64,000 nt of DNA from Pisolithus tinctorius. Taxonomy: Eukaryota > Basidiomycota > Agaricomycetes > Boletales > Pisolithaceae. Within the stretch, counting starts at the first letter, position 1; the number at the start of each line of letters is the position of its first letter. Below the pieces are notes generated by a model that saw only the letters and a program-made list of their open reading frames with translations, was not told where the DNA came from and did no database searches. A program made the translations under genes and the position numbers. Positions 12,251-22,828 of the stretch are shown here, one piece after another. The DNA lies in contig JANFAH010000018.1 in NCBI GenBank assembly GCA_024663395.1, positions 248,001 to 312,000 on the forward strand. The letters are read 5' to 3'.

Positions 12251-12990
12251 CTGTCAAGTTGCATTGTGCAGCCTCGACTCTTCAGTTTGCCATATCTCCT
12301 CATATGTCACTGTACTCCATTGTAGATACCGGGTTTTCCTATAGTAATGCAGCTGTGAGTGGTATGACATGAAACAAAAGGGAAGGGATGAGCTGTTGAG
12401 CTCAGCAAGTGAATCTTCTACACATCTCCTCCAGCAAAAGTTCATTGTTGCTTCAAACAACCATTGTTCAATGACAAGCCATACCCCCATCTCATCATGT
12501 AGCCATTCATATGTACCCAGTACCTTTAAGTGTGATTGTCTTCACTCGTACTCATCGTGTACCCCTGTAAAGTCTAAGATACCAAATGCTTCTCCATTTG
12601 TGATGAAGAACACTTGTCCATCCCTTCGAGAACAGACAGCAAAGCCTGTAGGTTCACATGGGTTGAATGGGGTGTTGAACGTGGATAGGATGGATTCAGC
12701 ATTGGGTGGTGGTGTGACATAGGGACCGAGTGTCTGCAGAGAGCTGTGCATCATGCAGTGATATTCAGTTGTGGCACATATGGGAAGGGGAGCATGGTGT
12801 AGAGATTCGTTGGACCTCACTGTCGCACTCTCGAGGTCTAGATTGGGTTTGCTTGATGTGGTAGAGGAGTAAGAGGGAGGAGGAATGAGCTTGTTCCCGA
12901 TGAGTCTGTGTGCGCTTGTGATGCTCCCAACATAGGTATAATCAAACAGATTATTGTTGTCACTGATTACTTGGCTGTCTCTGGACCCAA

Positions 12991-13650
12991 TGTGAGGAAT
13001 CCGCATCCCCTGGACGCATAAGCCCCTGTCATTAACTGTTCCATGACTGCTGTTATGTCTGCTCCCCTCTCACGTTCACCATTGTTCACGCACTACCTTC
13101 CCACACCCTCTCTCCCTCTCGCACAATGTTGTACCCGCAGCCGCTGTGCTCTGGTCGCCTCTTTTCCATTGGACTCTTTCTCTTATCACAGTCTCTATTC
13201 CTTTAGCACTTGTAGTATACCCTCAGCCTCTGTTCCGGCTTGTCCTGTCCTATGTGTATGTGCTGTTGCATGGTTTTCCCTTACTGTACCTTGTCTACTT
13301 AGGTTCTGGGTTTGCCTGGACTATAAAGCCCTGTACTTAGGTACAGAATGATACCTTTTGGCACTCAGAAGGTCACCACAAGTTTCTTTTCCACTTTGTC
13401 TACACTGCATGTCTCGCATTCCGCCACACACGAACTACATATACCGCTCGCACTGCTCACATCGCCAGTACTACTCTGCGGACCATGCTGCACATGTCAC
13501 GAAACACTACTGCTATGAAGTGCTGGGTCTCACCTTCTAGTCCTGACAGTCCAGAATCCTTTTGGACAAACAATTCGTTCCCTTCATTTTTTATTGTTGT
13601 TATCTAAGCCATCTAGCTTGTATTATACAGCTACTTGGACTTTTCCTACA
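12991..13650 (+). mobile_element. solo LTR of family C inside the ERG26-like pseudogene
   Basis: 660 bp, starting TGTGAGGAATCC and ending TTTTCCTACA, clearly homologous to the LTRs of element C. Flanks are CCAA on the left and CCGA on the right, a 4-bp duplication with one change. No internal region remains, so it arose by LTR-LTR recombination. Confidence 0.88.
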
Positions 13651-13915
13651 CCGAACATCCCTTGGGCATCATTATACGTGTCAAATGGTTTCTCTGGATA
13701 GGGTACTTGCTTGTTGATGTTCACAATGTCAGTGCCAATAAATACGATGCTTGTGGAACTTGTGTAGACAAGCCCACTGATGCCAGCTGCGATAGCTGTG
13801 TCAATGACAGCTCGAGTGCCTTCAATGTTGGCCTTGATGTAGACGGAGAGGTCTTTCGCACCTTGCCGTAGTAAGGTAGCATGTATGATACATATAATGC
13901 CCAATCTCCTCAATA

Positions 13916-15502
13916 CAGTGGCTCAAAAAAGTGTCCCAATGTTGGGTGATTTTGGAAAGAGTTGAGATCTATGAGAGAGCCAATAGGAATTAGTTCAAAC
14001 TCCTGCAGGACCAAAAATAGTACTAACTATTGCCTTGACAACAAGGGCTTTCTTATGTAATTTGGTTGACATGCCACCAAGATATAACCATTTTAAAATG
14101 ACATGTCATTGGGACACATTTTTGAGCATGATATTGTCAGTCATTATTTAGTAAATAACATAAAGATTTGACAATCTCTGAGGGATTTTGTGCTTCAACC
14201 CTGACTGATTATGTAATGTACATAATCCTGAGCCATAAAAATGGCTTGGGTCCCACTCAGCTAACCCTACTTCACCATGAAATGCATTTTTGCCTCTGCT
14301 AGAGCAAATATCCATCTTCTTTGTGAATCTGGCCTTTCTGCTCATCAGATCTCCTCTACAACTGATCAGGGGAGCTCTACTGTGGCCAGGGTCATCAAAG
14401 AGTCCCAGCTAGATTAAGGAAAACCTCAAAGTAGGACATCCTTACCAGCCTTCTTCTCCTGGCAGAGGAGAATAGTCTCTAGTATGACCTCTGGAAGAGC
14501 TGAAAATGCTGTCCAGGCTACCCATATAACATGTGTGGCCCTTTCCTCTCCTGTCACTTCCCAAACTGTTTGCAATGTGCTCAATTCTGCATCCCTGAAG
14601 GTGATTGTCAAGCAGAAGCTGCCACTCTTGCCTTGCAAGCAAACACAACAGTGACTTTCCTTTGCTCTTAAGCACCAAAACTGGACTGTGGATGGCTGCA
14701 CTGGGGTTATCTAGTCAGTTGAGCCCAAGATCAATAGTATTGGATGAGATGGAAGGAAATTTGTGTGGAAAATGGTAGGGAAGTGTTTGCAGGATAATTC
14801 TCCTGCCTGACTACAGCCTTCAGGGGTGCAGAATTGAGCACACTGCAAACAGTTTGGGAAGTGACAGGAGAGGAAAGGGCCACACATGTTATATGGGTAG
14901 CCTGGACAGCATTTTCAGCTCTTCCAGAGGTCATACTAGAGACTATTCTCCTCTGCCAGGAGAAGAAGGCTGGTAAGGATGTCCTACTTTGAGGTTTTCC
15001 TTAATCTAGCTGGGACTCTTTGATGACCCTGGCCACAGTAGAGCTCCCCTGATCAGTTGTAGAGGAGATCTGATGAGCAGAAAGGCCAGATTCACAAAGA
15101 AGATGGATATTTGCTCTAGCAGAGGCAAAAATGCATTTCATGGTGAAGTAGGGTTAGCTGAGTGGGACCCAAGCCATTTTTATGGCTCAGGATTATGTAC
15201 ATTACATAATCAGTCAGGGTTGAAGCACAAAATCCCTCAGAGATTGTCAAATCTTTATGTTATTTACTAAATAATGACTGACAATATCATGCTCAAAAAT
15301 GTGTCCCAATGACATGTCATTTTAAAATGGTTATATCTTGGTGGCATGTCAACCAAATTACATAAGAAAGCCCTTGTTGTCAAGGCAATAGTTAGTACTA
15401 TTTTTGGTCCTGCAGGAGTTTGAACTAATTCCTATTGGCTCTCTCATAGATCTCAACTCTTTCCAAAATCACCCAACATTGGGACACTTTTTTGAGCCAC
15501 TG
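13916..15502. mobile_element. Tc1/mariner-like fold-back element with 686-bp arms
   Basis: Termini CAGTGGCTCAAAAAAGTGTC are inverted at the right end and flanked by TA on both sides (13,914-13,915 and 15,503-15,504), as expected for Tc1/mariner. The two arms, 13,916-14,601 and 14,817-15,502, are 686 bp each and nearly identical inverted copies around a 215-bp centre. A 65-codon open frame appears identically in both arms (14,148-14,345 minus, 15,073-15,270 plus), but it shows no DDE motif and is probably incidental. There is no transposase, so this is a non-autonomous fold-back. It splits the ERG26-like frame exactly at a TA. Confidence 0.88.
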
Positions 15503-15639
15503 TATATCCAACATGTTCTGTTCATCTGTGATCCTGGCTCTACAGAACGAGACACCACCGTGTCTCTGCATGGTATCCAACATGGAGACAGTGTCTCCCT
15601 TCGCTAACCATTTGGTGACTCATTGACCTGTAAACTCGT

Positions 15640-18201
15640 TTTGATCAGCAGTAAGGTAAGTGTCTTCTTGAAGGGACGCAGTCACAGGTCATCCCAATCT
15701 GGACCTTCGTACTGTAGGTGCTTCGATGCTTGAGGGTCCATTGATACTCTGTAAAAATTTGTGTTCCCTAAAATGTGGTGGCTGTAAGTAATTCAGCTTA
15801 AAGAAAAAGCTAAGACTTGGGCCTTGGAGCCCACTTGGTGTGGTCTCTATACTTCTTGCATGTCACATGTCTTGCTGCGACTCCAAAGCTCGCTGTTGAA
15901 CTGCTATTCGCAGCAGTTCTCACATGTAAGTCCACAAAACCCCTTTGATCATCTCTCTTTGGGCATTTCATAGTTGCTGTAGTTGTCACACTGTGCACCA
16001 ACCCCTTCCCTCTTCGATGACATCGCCTACTCTGTATTCCCTAAGACAAAGTAGCTGTAAGTAAGGCACTAGCATGAAAAGACTAAACTCTGGGCCTTCG
16101 AGCCCAGTCAGCGCGATCTCGAAACTGGCCATATGTTGTGTGTCCCACTGTGACCCCAAACCTCGCCATTGTGTTGCTATACTTATTATGTCTTGCACAC
16201 TGGTCCATAGAGTCACTTCGAACTTGATTCTTGTGGCACTTTGGGGCCATCATTCTTGCAGCACTGTAATTCGACATGTTCTTTCTTCTAAGTTGTCATC
16301 GTCAAGCCCCATATCTATCGTCATTGGGTGTCGTATCCTCGATGATCACTGCCATAGATCAAACCGCAGTCTTCGCACTTGTCTTGTCATACTTTGTTCA
16401 TAGTTAGCTGTAGATTCCTGAAGGGTGATTGCTGGGGCATCAGTTGTGCTTCGTTGGATATACCCATTTTCCCTGGAATAGAAATGCTGTAAGTAAAATG
16501 CTCTGAAATCCAAATGAAACCTTGAGCTGCAGTGCTCAGTATCTGCACTCATTGTGCCTCGTCTCCATCAGATGGCTGTTCTAGCCTCACATGCTCTTTG
16601 ATCCATGTGGAGCACTGTCATTGTCATCTCTTGTATCACACTTGTCTGTATGTCGCTCAATCTTCGTGGCATAACCCAGTTTTCCCTAGTGTAGACTAGA
16701 TGTAAGTAAGACTCTATGAATTCAAAACAAAACCTTTGGGCATCGAGCCCATTATCTGTGCTCATCATACCCCACTCCCATCGAACAGCACTTCCACTCT
16801 CATATGGCTGTTGATCTGCGCTAAGTATCATTGTTGTTGTCGTCACCACCATTGCTCGAGTCGCTGCCATTGTCGCCTTTGCTGCTGTCGCCATCACTCA
16901 TAACCGCAGTAGCTTCTGTACAATATTCTGTACAGCTTCGTATTTCTCCTCGCATGGCCATTGTCCCATGCCAAGCATCGTCGTTGTCCTTCTTTGTACC
17001 ACAGTCACTGTTTGTTGTAGATATTCATTTGACCTAGAATAGAAACACTGTAAGTAAAATGCCATGAAAGCAAAACAGACCCTTGAGCCATAGTGCTCAG
17101 CATCCATGCTGACCATGCCTTGTACTGTGACCACCTGGGCATTGGTCACTCTCCATCACGTGTACTGGCTTTCTCTAGTGTAGAATAGATGTAAGCAAAG
17201 TGTCTCAGAATCAAAACAAACCGGTGAGCCATCGAGCTCAGTATCCCTTATTGCGCTTGCCATGTCTCGCTCCCATCGAATGGCACACTCAATCTTGTAC
17301 AGCCCTCGATCTGCACACAGTCCAGTTGTTGTTGTTGTCACTATCACGCTACTTGCCACTGTTGTTGCTCTCGTTGATGCTGCCATCGCTTGTAGTCATG
17401 GTAGCTTCCATATTGTACCTTGTTCACCCCATTCTTCATATCCTTCAATCGCAACGATCTTGAGTAGTCGGCCTGTAATACTAGTCTCGTCAGTATGTAG
17501 TACTGGTTGTGTGCACATGGCCACAATGTGCAGAGCGATCACATGACTCTGCTTAGTCAACATCACTGGACTTTCTCTACAAGTCCTAATACTGAATGCA
17601 CGCATCGATACTCTCGACAGACTCCTGAATAATATATAAACTGCTGACACTGCATGGCCACGGAACATTTCAAGTGCAAGGTTGTCCACCCTCACCGCAT
17701 GCTTCAACATTTCAATTTGCAAAACTTCTTCCGGTGGCTTCCTTTGTATGACGAGCCTCAATGACTTCTCAATCTTGATCCTCTTTGCAGTAACCTTCAT
17801 TTTGGTATGACTTATGCACTGCGGCACTCTGTGTGAGTCAATGATCTCTTCGCACACCAACCTTTCCACTTCGAGACTGCCTGCAAGCATTTCGAGCCCC
17901 TCGACTTCAACTCCTGTGGGCTTCGGTGTTCTTCAAGCCTTTCTGCTTTGAACTCAAGTGGTATCTTTGATATGAATAGGTCGTCGGTTAACTGATGTGT
18001 ATATCTGCTGACTGCAGGAACTCTGAGGCTGCTTCTTTCATTGCCTCAACCTCTTAGGTAGGACTCCTGTAGTGACACACCAGTAGCCATCAGAGAAACT
18101 CGATATGAACAAAATGAAAAACCCCTTTGAGTGTTGTAATTCGCCTCAAATTCGAATGGGACCTTCGTTGTGAGCAGATCTTCCACTACCACTTGTTCAA
18201 C
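15640..18201. other. element B interior between ERG26 fragment and gag tail
   Basis: Mostly the hairpin repeat array (15,780-17,470). A 164-codon minus-strand ORF at 17,396-17,890 has Lys/Arg-rich helices (KIEKSLRLVIQRK) and could be the segment of a gag-pol precursor between capsid and protease, but I see no motif that proves it. Confidence 0.35.
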
Positions 18202-18654
18202 TCACTCGAGCTTTGCTGCTTCCTGGAATTCTGTAGTCAGTAGTTCATTTGTACTCAAAGAAAACTCCTTTGTCTCAAAATGGGCTGTTGCTGCTGCTTT
18301 GACAAGTCTGCTTGGGCTTTGGTCCTGGTTGTTTGTCTTCTCTGGTGGGCTGCATGGCTGTGCGCAACTTGTTGAAACTAATTCTGGTACTTTCTCACAT
18401 TCTATGTACCCTGACAACTCTGTAGATCCCTGCATACCAGTTGTCAGCAAGTCATGTGCAGGTATAGTTGGAAAAGACTTTGTAGGTAGATGTTGCTTGT
18501 CTGAACTCAATTCTGGGTCACTTTGTGGCTCATAGTAGTCTTCTGTGCTTGTTTGCACTCGCTCCAAGTGAAATCCTTTGCATAGTAGTCATGTGGCTGT
18601 GTACGTTACTTGCTGCATGGGCCATGGGTCATCTGAGTGTTGCCATCAATCATT
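18202..18654 (-). pseudogene. element B gag, C-terminal continuation beyond element C
   Basis: Minus-strand sequence directly left of element C. If C and one GCAT are removed it follows the gag fragment that ends at 30,359. Recognisable gag-like phrases such as SDDPWPMQQVTYTA come first, then a 121-codon frame (18,567-18,202) rich in Glu, Ser and Thr. A stop and frame change occur between them. Confidence 0.6.
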
Positions 18655-18658
18655 GCAT

Positions 18659-19314
18659 TGTAAGGAATCTGCATTCCCTAGATGCATGAGCCCCTGTTGT
18701 TAGCCGTTCCGTGACTACTGTTACATCCACTCCCCTCTCACATTCACCGTTGTTCGCGCACTACCTTCCCATGCCCTCGCTCCCTCTCACACAATGTTAT
18801 ACCCGCAGCTGCTGTGCTCCAGTCGCTTCTTTTCCCTTGGGCTCTGTCTCTTATCATGGTCTCTATTCCTTTAGCACTTGTAGTATACCCTTGACCTCTG
18901 TTCAGCCTGTCTTGTTTGTATGCACTGTCACGCGGCTTTCTTTTACCTGTACCTTGTCTTACTTAGGTTCTGGGTTTGCCCAGACTATAAAGCGCTGTAC
19001 TTAGGTACAGAATGATACCTTTTGGCACTCGGAAGGTCACCACGAGTTTCTTTTCCACTTTGTCTACACTGCACGTCTCACATTCTGCCACACACAAACT
19101 ATGTATACCGCTCACACTGCTTGCATCGCCAGTACTACTCCGCAGACCATGCCACACACGTCACGAAACACTACTGCTACAAAGCACTGGGCCTCACCTT
19201 CTAGTCCTGACAGTCCAGAATCCCTTGGGATGAACAATTCATTCCCTTCATTTTTTATTGTTGTTATCTAAGCCATCTAGCTCGTATGATACAGCTACTT
19301 GGACTTTTCCTACA
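18659..19314 (+). repeat. 5' LTR of element C
   Basis: 656 bp. Contains a TATA-like GACTATAAAGC (about 18,980) followed by the family's GTACTTAGGTACAGAATGAT palindromic segment, the likely promoter and RNA start region. Four copies of this LTR occur in the window. Confidence 0.9.
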
Positions 19315-19335
19315 ACTGGAGCCCACCACGAGGGA
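19315..19335 (+). other. primer-binding site of element C
   Basis: Directly after the 5' LTR, ACTGGAGCCCACCACGAGGG begins two bases on with TGG, as a tRNA 3' CCA end would pair. Element B has nearly the same sequence after its own 5' LTR, so both probably use the same tRNA primer. The tRNA is not identified. Confidence 0.6.
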
Positions 19336-19555
19336 TTCTGCTGTCGCTTCCAGAAGGTCGCTCAGGCACACCGCTGAATGCACCAAACTAGAAAATTTAT
19401 GCCTGCACTTTTGCAATCTCAACCTGTCAGAAGACTCCAACATTTTCTGCCCTGTTTCACCCATAACACCGGATCACGTGCAATTACCCACTGACATTCT
19501 GTGGGTACTACCCGTGATCACTCCTCCTGATATCTCGGCAGATCAGATATCCATC

Positions 19556-20946
19556 ATGTTGGATCACCTAGATCTCACTGCCCCTGATTTTCCCGGTGGC
19601 TTTATCCACTCGACTCCCCGAAGGCCCAAGACCCCACCATCACCTTTAACACCCATCACATCATCTAATTCATCATCACTGACACCCTCTTTTTCCCGTC
19701 TCTTTGATGCCTCCGAATCTATACCCAGACTCTCAGTTCCATCCGCCACACTGCCACGACCACTCACTCAGTTGCAGACCACCCATCAGCCAATTAGTAA
19801 CCCGCCAACACTTCTGCCAGCTCGCTCGTGCACTATACCAACCGCTTCGCACCCACAACCAATACCTGTTCCACCTGTTACCAATCCGGCACTGCCACCA
19901 CAGGTTAACCCACCAATGGCTAACCCTCAGTTTCAGATGCTGCTCCACGGTACACAAAACTCACCTAAATTTAGCAGATTCTCCTGCACAGCTTCTGCAC
20001 TACCTCAAAGACATCGACTTCCTCAGTACTCTCACTGCTCTTGATGACTGTGGCAAGATCAGAGCTGCAATCCGCTATGCTGACCTTGAAGAAGCTGAGG
20101 TCTGGCAAACGCTTCCAGAAGCCGCTCCCGTGGCTGACAACTGGGATGCCTTCATAGTCGCTGTTAAGGGTTTGTACCCTGGCTGCGAGGGTGACGACTG
20201 CTATTGCCGCACAGATCTGCAGTATCTCATTGAAGAATATCAGTCAAAGCCTATGCGGAACCAGGATGACCTCGGAGAATACCAGCAGAAATTCACCAAG
20301 ATTTCTGCCCTGCTCATTAAAACTAAAAAGCTTGCAGAGACAGAATGGGACTCCATGTTCCTGAATGGCTTCCTGAGGGCCATCGCAGATCGTATTCATC
20401 ATCAACTCTCTATAGTCTGCACCGACCTCCACCCTGACGACCCATACCCACTCGCAGAAGTTGTCAAAGCTGCCAAGTTCCTTCTGACGGGATCCACTCT
20501 CCATAGTGCGGTACCGACAATGGGTACCGCAGCCTCACCAGCTGCACTGCCCTCGTCGGCTTACATGCCACAGAGGCCACCTGCCAGTACTGTTGTTAAA
20601 CAGGAATACAGCTTCCAGACGCAGCCTCTGCCACAGCAACACAGCAACACAGACCCAGCTGTGGTTTCTGTGCAGACCCCAACCACTGGACAAGGATGTG
20701 CACGCTCATTGAAGTTTATATCTGCGCCAGTAAGATCACGAGAGGTACAGACAACCGTCTCTATCTGGCAGATGGGAGCTGAATCCCACGTTTCCCTGAA
20801 TGTAACTCACTGAGAGAGGCTGTTGACCACATCATGGCTGACAGAGACCAGGCCAGTGCACGTGCTGTGACTCCTGCTGCTCTGCACAACGTGGCTGTGC
20901 AAGGCACCGCTAACCTCTTCTGCGTTGCTCATCCTGAAGTTGACGT
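19556..20946 (+). pseudogene. element C gag (capsid and zinc knuckle), frameshifted
   Basis: The frame opens at ATG 19,556 with a Pro/Thr/Ser-rich N-terminus, then changes frame near 19,970. The capsid-like part follows (AQLLHYLKDIDFLSTL, NWDAFIVAVKGLYPGCEGD, DDLGEYQQKFTKIS). A CCHC knuckle C-x2-C-x4-H-x4-C lies at 20,660-20,702 in a third frame. The capsid part is visibly related to the gag of element B. After the solo LTR at 20,947 the frame resumes at 21,601 and ends at 21,803. Confidence 0.82.
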
Positions 20947-21600
20947 TGTGAGGAATCCGCATTCCCTGGATGCATAAGCCCCTATCATTAACCATTCCGT
21001 GACTACTGTTACGTCTGCTCCCATCTCATGTTCACCATTGTTCACGCGCTACCTTCCCATGCCCTCGCTCCCTCTCGCGCAGTGCTATACCCGCGGCCGC
21101 TGTGCTCCGGTTGTTGTTTTCCTCGGACTCTTTCTCTTATCACGGTCTCTATTCCTTTAGTGCTTGTAGTATACCCTCAGCCTCTGTTTGGCCTGTCTTC
21201 TGTGTACGTGCTGTCGCATGGCTTTCCTTTACTGTACCCTGTCTTACTTAGGTTCCAGGTTTGTCCGGACTATAAAGCCCTGTACTTAGGTACAGAATGA
21301 TACCTTTTGGCACTCGCAAGGTCACCACGAGTTTCTTTTCCACTTTGTCTACACCGCACATCTCGCATTCCGCCGCGCACGAACTACGTATACCGCTTGC
21401 ACCGCTCGCATCGCCAGTACTACTCTGCAGACCACGCCGCGCACGTCATGAAACACTACCGCTACAAAGCGCTGGGTCTCTCCTTCTAGTCCCAACAGTC
21501 CAGAATCCCTTGGGACGAACAATTCATTCCCTTCATTTTTTTATTGTTGTTATCTAAGCCATCTAGCTCATGTTATACAGCTACTTGGACTTTTCCCACA
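20947..21600 (+). mobile_element. solo LTR of family C inside element C gag
   Basis: 654 bp, starting TGTGAGGAATCC and ending TTTTCCCACA, flanked by ACGT (20,943-20,946 and 21,601-21,604). With one ACGT removed the gag frame continues through HPEVDVQLEI. This is a self-family insertion reduced to a solo LTR. Confidence 0.9.
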
Positions 21601-22721
21601 ACGTGCAGTTGGAGATCCAGCCTTCTGCCTTCTTAAACACCATCCAAGATGCCGATGAACCTGTTGCAGACTTAGCTGACCCTGACTTCCAAGCATATGT
21701 CACTCAAGCTTGGGCTACCTACCAAGCAGATAAAGGTAACAAGGGAGCAGTCATTCCCTGTGGAAAGAAAGCCCGCTTCGACGGAGTTGAAATCACAGCT
21801 TGACCCGCAGCATGTCCTGCCAACCCTCCACGAGTCGACCCATGCACAGCCACTGTCGAAGAGGAAATCATTTCCCCTGGCGTTCAAAGTTCACATGCCG
21901 CTTGCCAGGCATCTGATCCCTCTGCACCTACACCAATGCCCACTGCTACAAAACCATATGTTCCTCCAACTAATCTGGCTCCGATGCCCACATGCAAGGA
22001 TCCCATTCCCACGGCAATTGTTCCGCCACAGACACCATACCCAGCAGCTTGCAATCAAAACCAGTATCATTACTCATTCCCTCTCGAAGATGAAGCCACG
22101 CCCAAGTGTATTGTGGAGCGTGTACTTGAGACCAGCATTGCCATGCCAGTCAAAGAGTTATTTGCAGTGGCTCCAGAGTTTTGCAAGCAGTTCAGAGACA
22201 TCACCATGGCGAAACACGTCACCACAAATGAGATTGAGGTAGTTCATAGCGATGATGAGGAAGGAGTACAAGTGAATGAGCTGACTGGCCATGATCCTCA
22301 AAGAACCGTGCATGAATATGGAGACTGCATTATCCGCAGTGATGACAGCTCCGTCGTAGCTCACCACACCCTGCCACTCCACTGCATCGAAGCCAAGGTC
22401 CCTGGGACCGACATTACCATCAATTGCATACTAGATTCCGGTTTGGAAATCGTCGCCATGCCCAGGTGTGTTTGGGAAAAGATTGGGCTTCCATTGCGCT
22501 GTGATCATCTCATGACTATGACGTCTGCTAACATGTCTAAAGACACTACTGTAGGGGTTCTAGAGAACCTGAAACTCAACTTCAGAGATGGGCCAGTCAT
22601 GCTACAGGTCCAAGTAATTGAACATGCCAACTTCGACATGTTCCTCGGACGTCTGTTCATTTGCCTTATGAGTGCAGTAACAAACGATTATCCCGACAGT
22701 GGACAGCGGATCACTCTCTGA
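21601..22721 (+). pseudogene. element C gag end and protease
   Basis: First the tail of gag (to 21,803), then a frame from about 21,936. The retropepsin has its catalytic signature at CILDSGLEIVAM (about 22,427-22,462) and the FDMFLGRLF segment near its end. The usual Ser/Thr after DSG is Leu, which may reduce activity. The protease would mature the polyprotein. Confidence 0.8.
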
Positions 22722-22828
22722 GACCCAAATGACAGCTGCGAGTACACTTTGCCCATGTGCCCGTGGCACGAGGGCTGTCTGCGCTGTAAATGTGGCAAGC
22801 ACTGCCATAGTCACCAGAGTATAGTTGA

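Larger units (their letters stand above)
12254..15630 (-). pseudogene. ERG26-like sterol C-3 dehydrogenase fragment, twice interrupted
   Basis: Minus-strand fragments match the 3-beta-HSD/ERG26 family of NAD-dependent short-chain dehydrogenases. These act in C-4 demethylation of ergosterol precursors at the endoplasmic reticulum. From 15,630 the frame gives LAKGDTVSMLDTMQRHGG, then at 13,915 LRRLG and GTRAVIDTAIAAGISGLVYT (near the catalytic region), PYPEKPFDTYNDA, and at 12,990 DNNNLFDYTYVGSITSAH, ending in a degraded tail. The Tc1/mariner element splits NMLD from LRRLG with a TA duplication; the solo LTR splits the MFG-PG region. A 1-base deletion and a missing stretch after YNDA, plus an in-frame TGA in an expected Arg position, make it nonfunctional. 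An intron-like acceptor (TTTACAG) upstream suggests a genomic, not processed, origin. Confidence 0.78.
11585..17470. repeat. degenerate repeat family with a conserved hairpin, at least nine copies
   Basis: Units start near 11,590, 11,985, 12,330, 15,780, 16,045, 16,485, 16,695, 17,045 and 17,185. Each has TRTAAGTAA on the plus strand, 35-50 bases later a short inverted repeat, and then a diverged tail containing versions of CTCCATCGAATGGC. The inverted repeats are at 11,618, 12,389, 15,818, 16,091, 16,523, 16,737, 17,084 and 17,225. Stem versions are TGAGC/GCTCA and TGGGC/GCCCA around a 5-6 base loop. The array is interrupted by the ERG26-like pseudogene. On the minus strand the same units look like intron 3' ends (TTACTTACAG, TTCTATTCTAG). 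Nature unknown. Confidence 0.55.

Noticed and set aside
14148..15270. 65-codon ORF present in both arms of the fold-back as a gene
   Set aside because: It is duplicated only because the arms are inverted copies; no transposase motif, poor codon character.
11585..17470. CRISPR-like array
   Set aside because: Units are irregular (about 130-480 bp), degenerate and eukaryotic; no spacers or cas genes.
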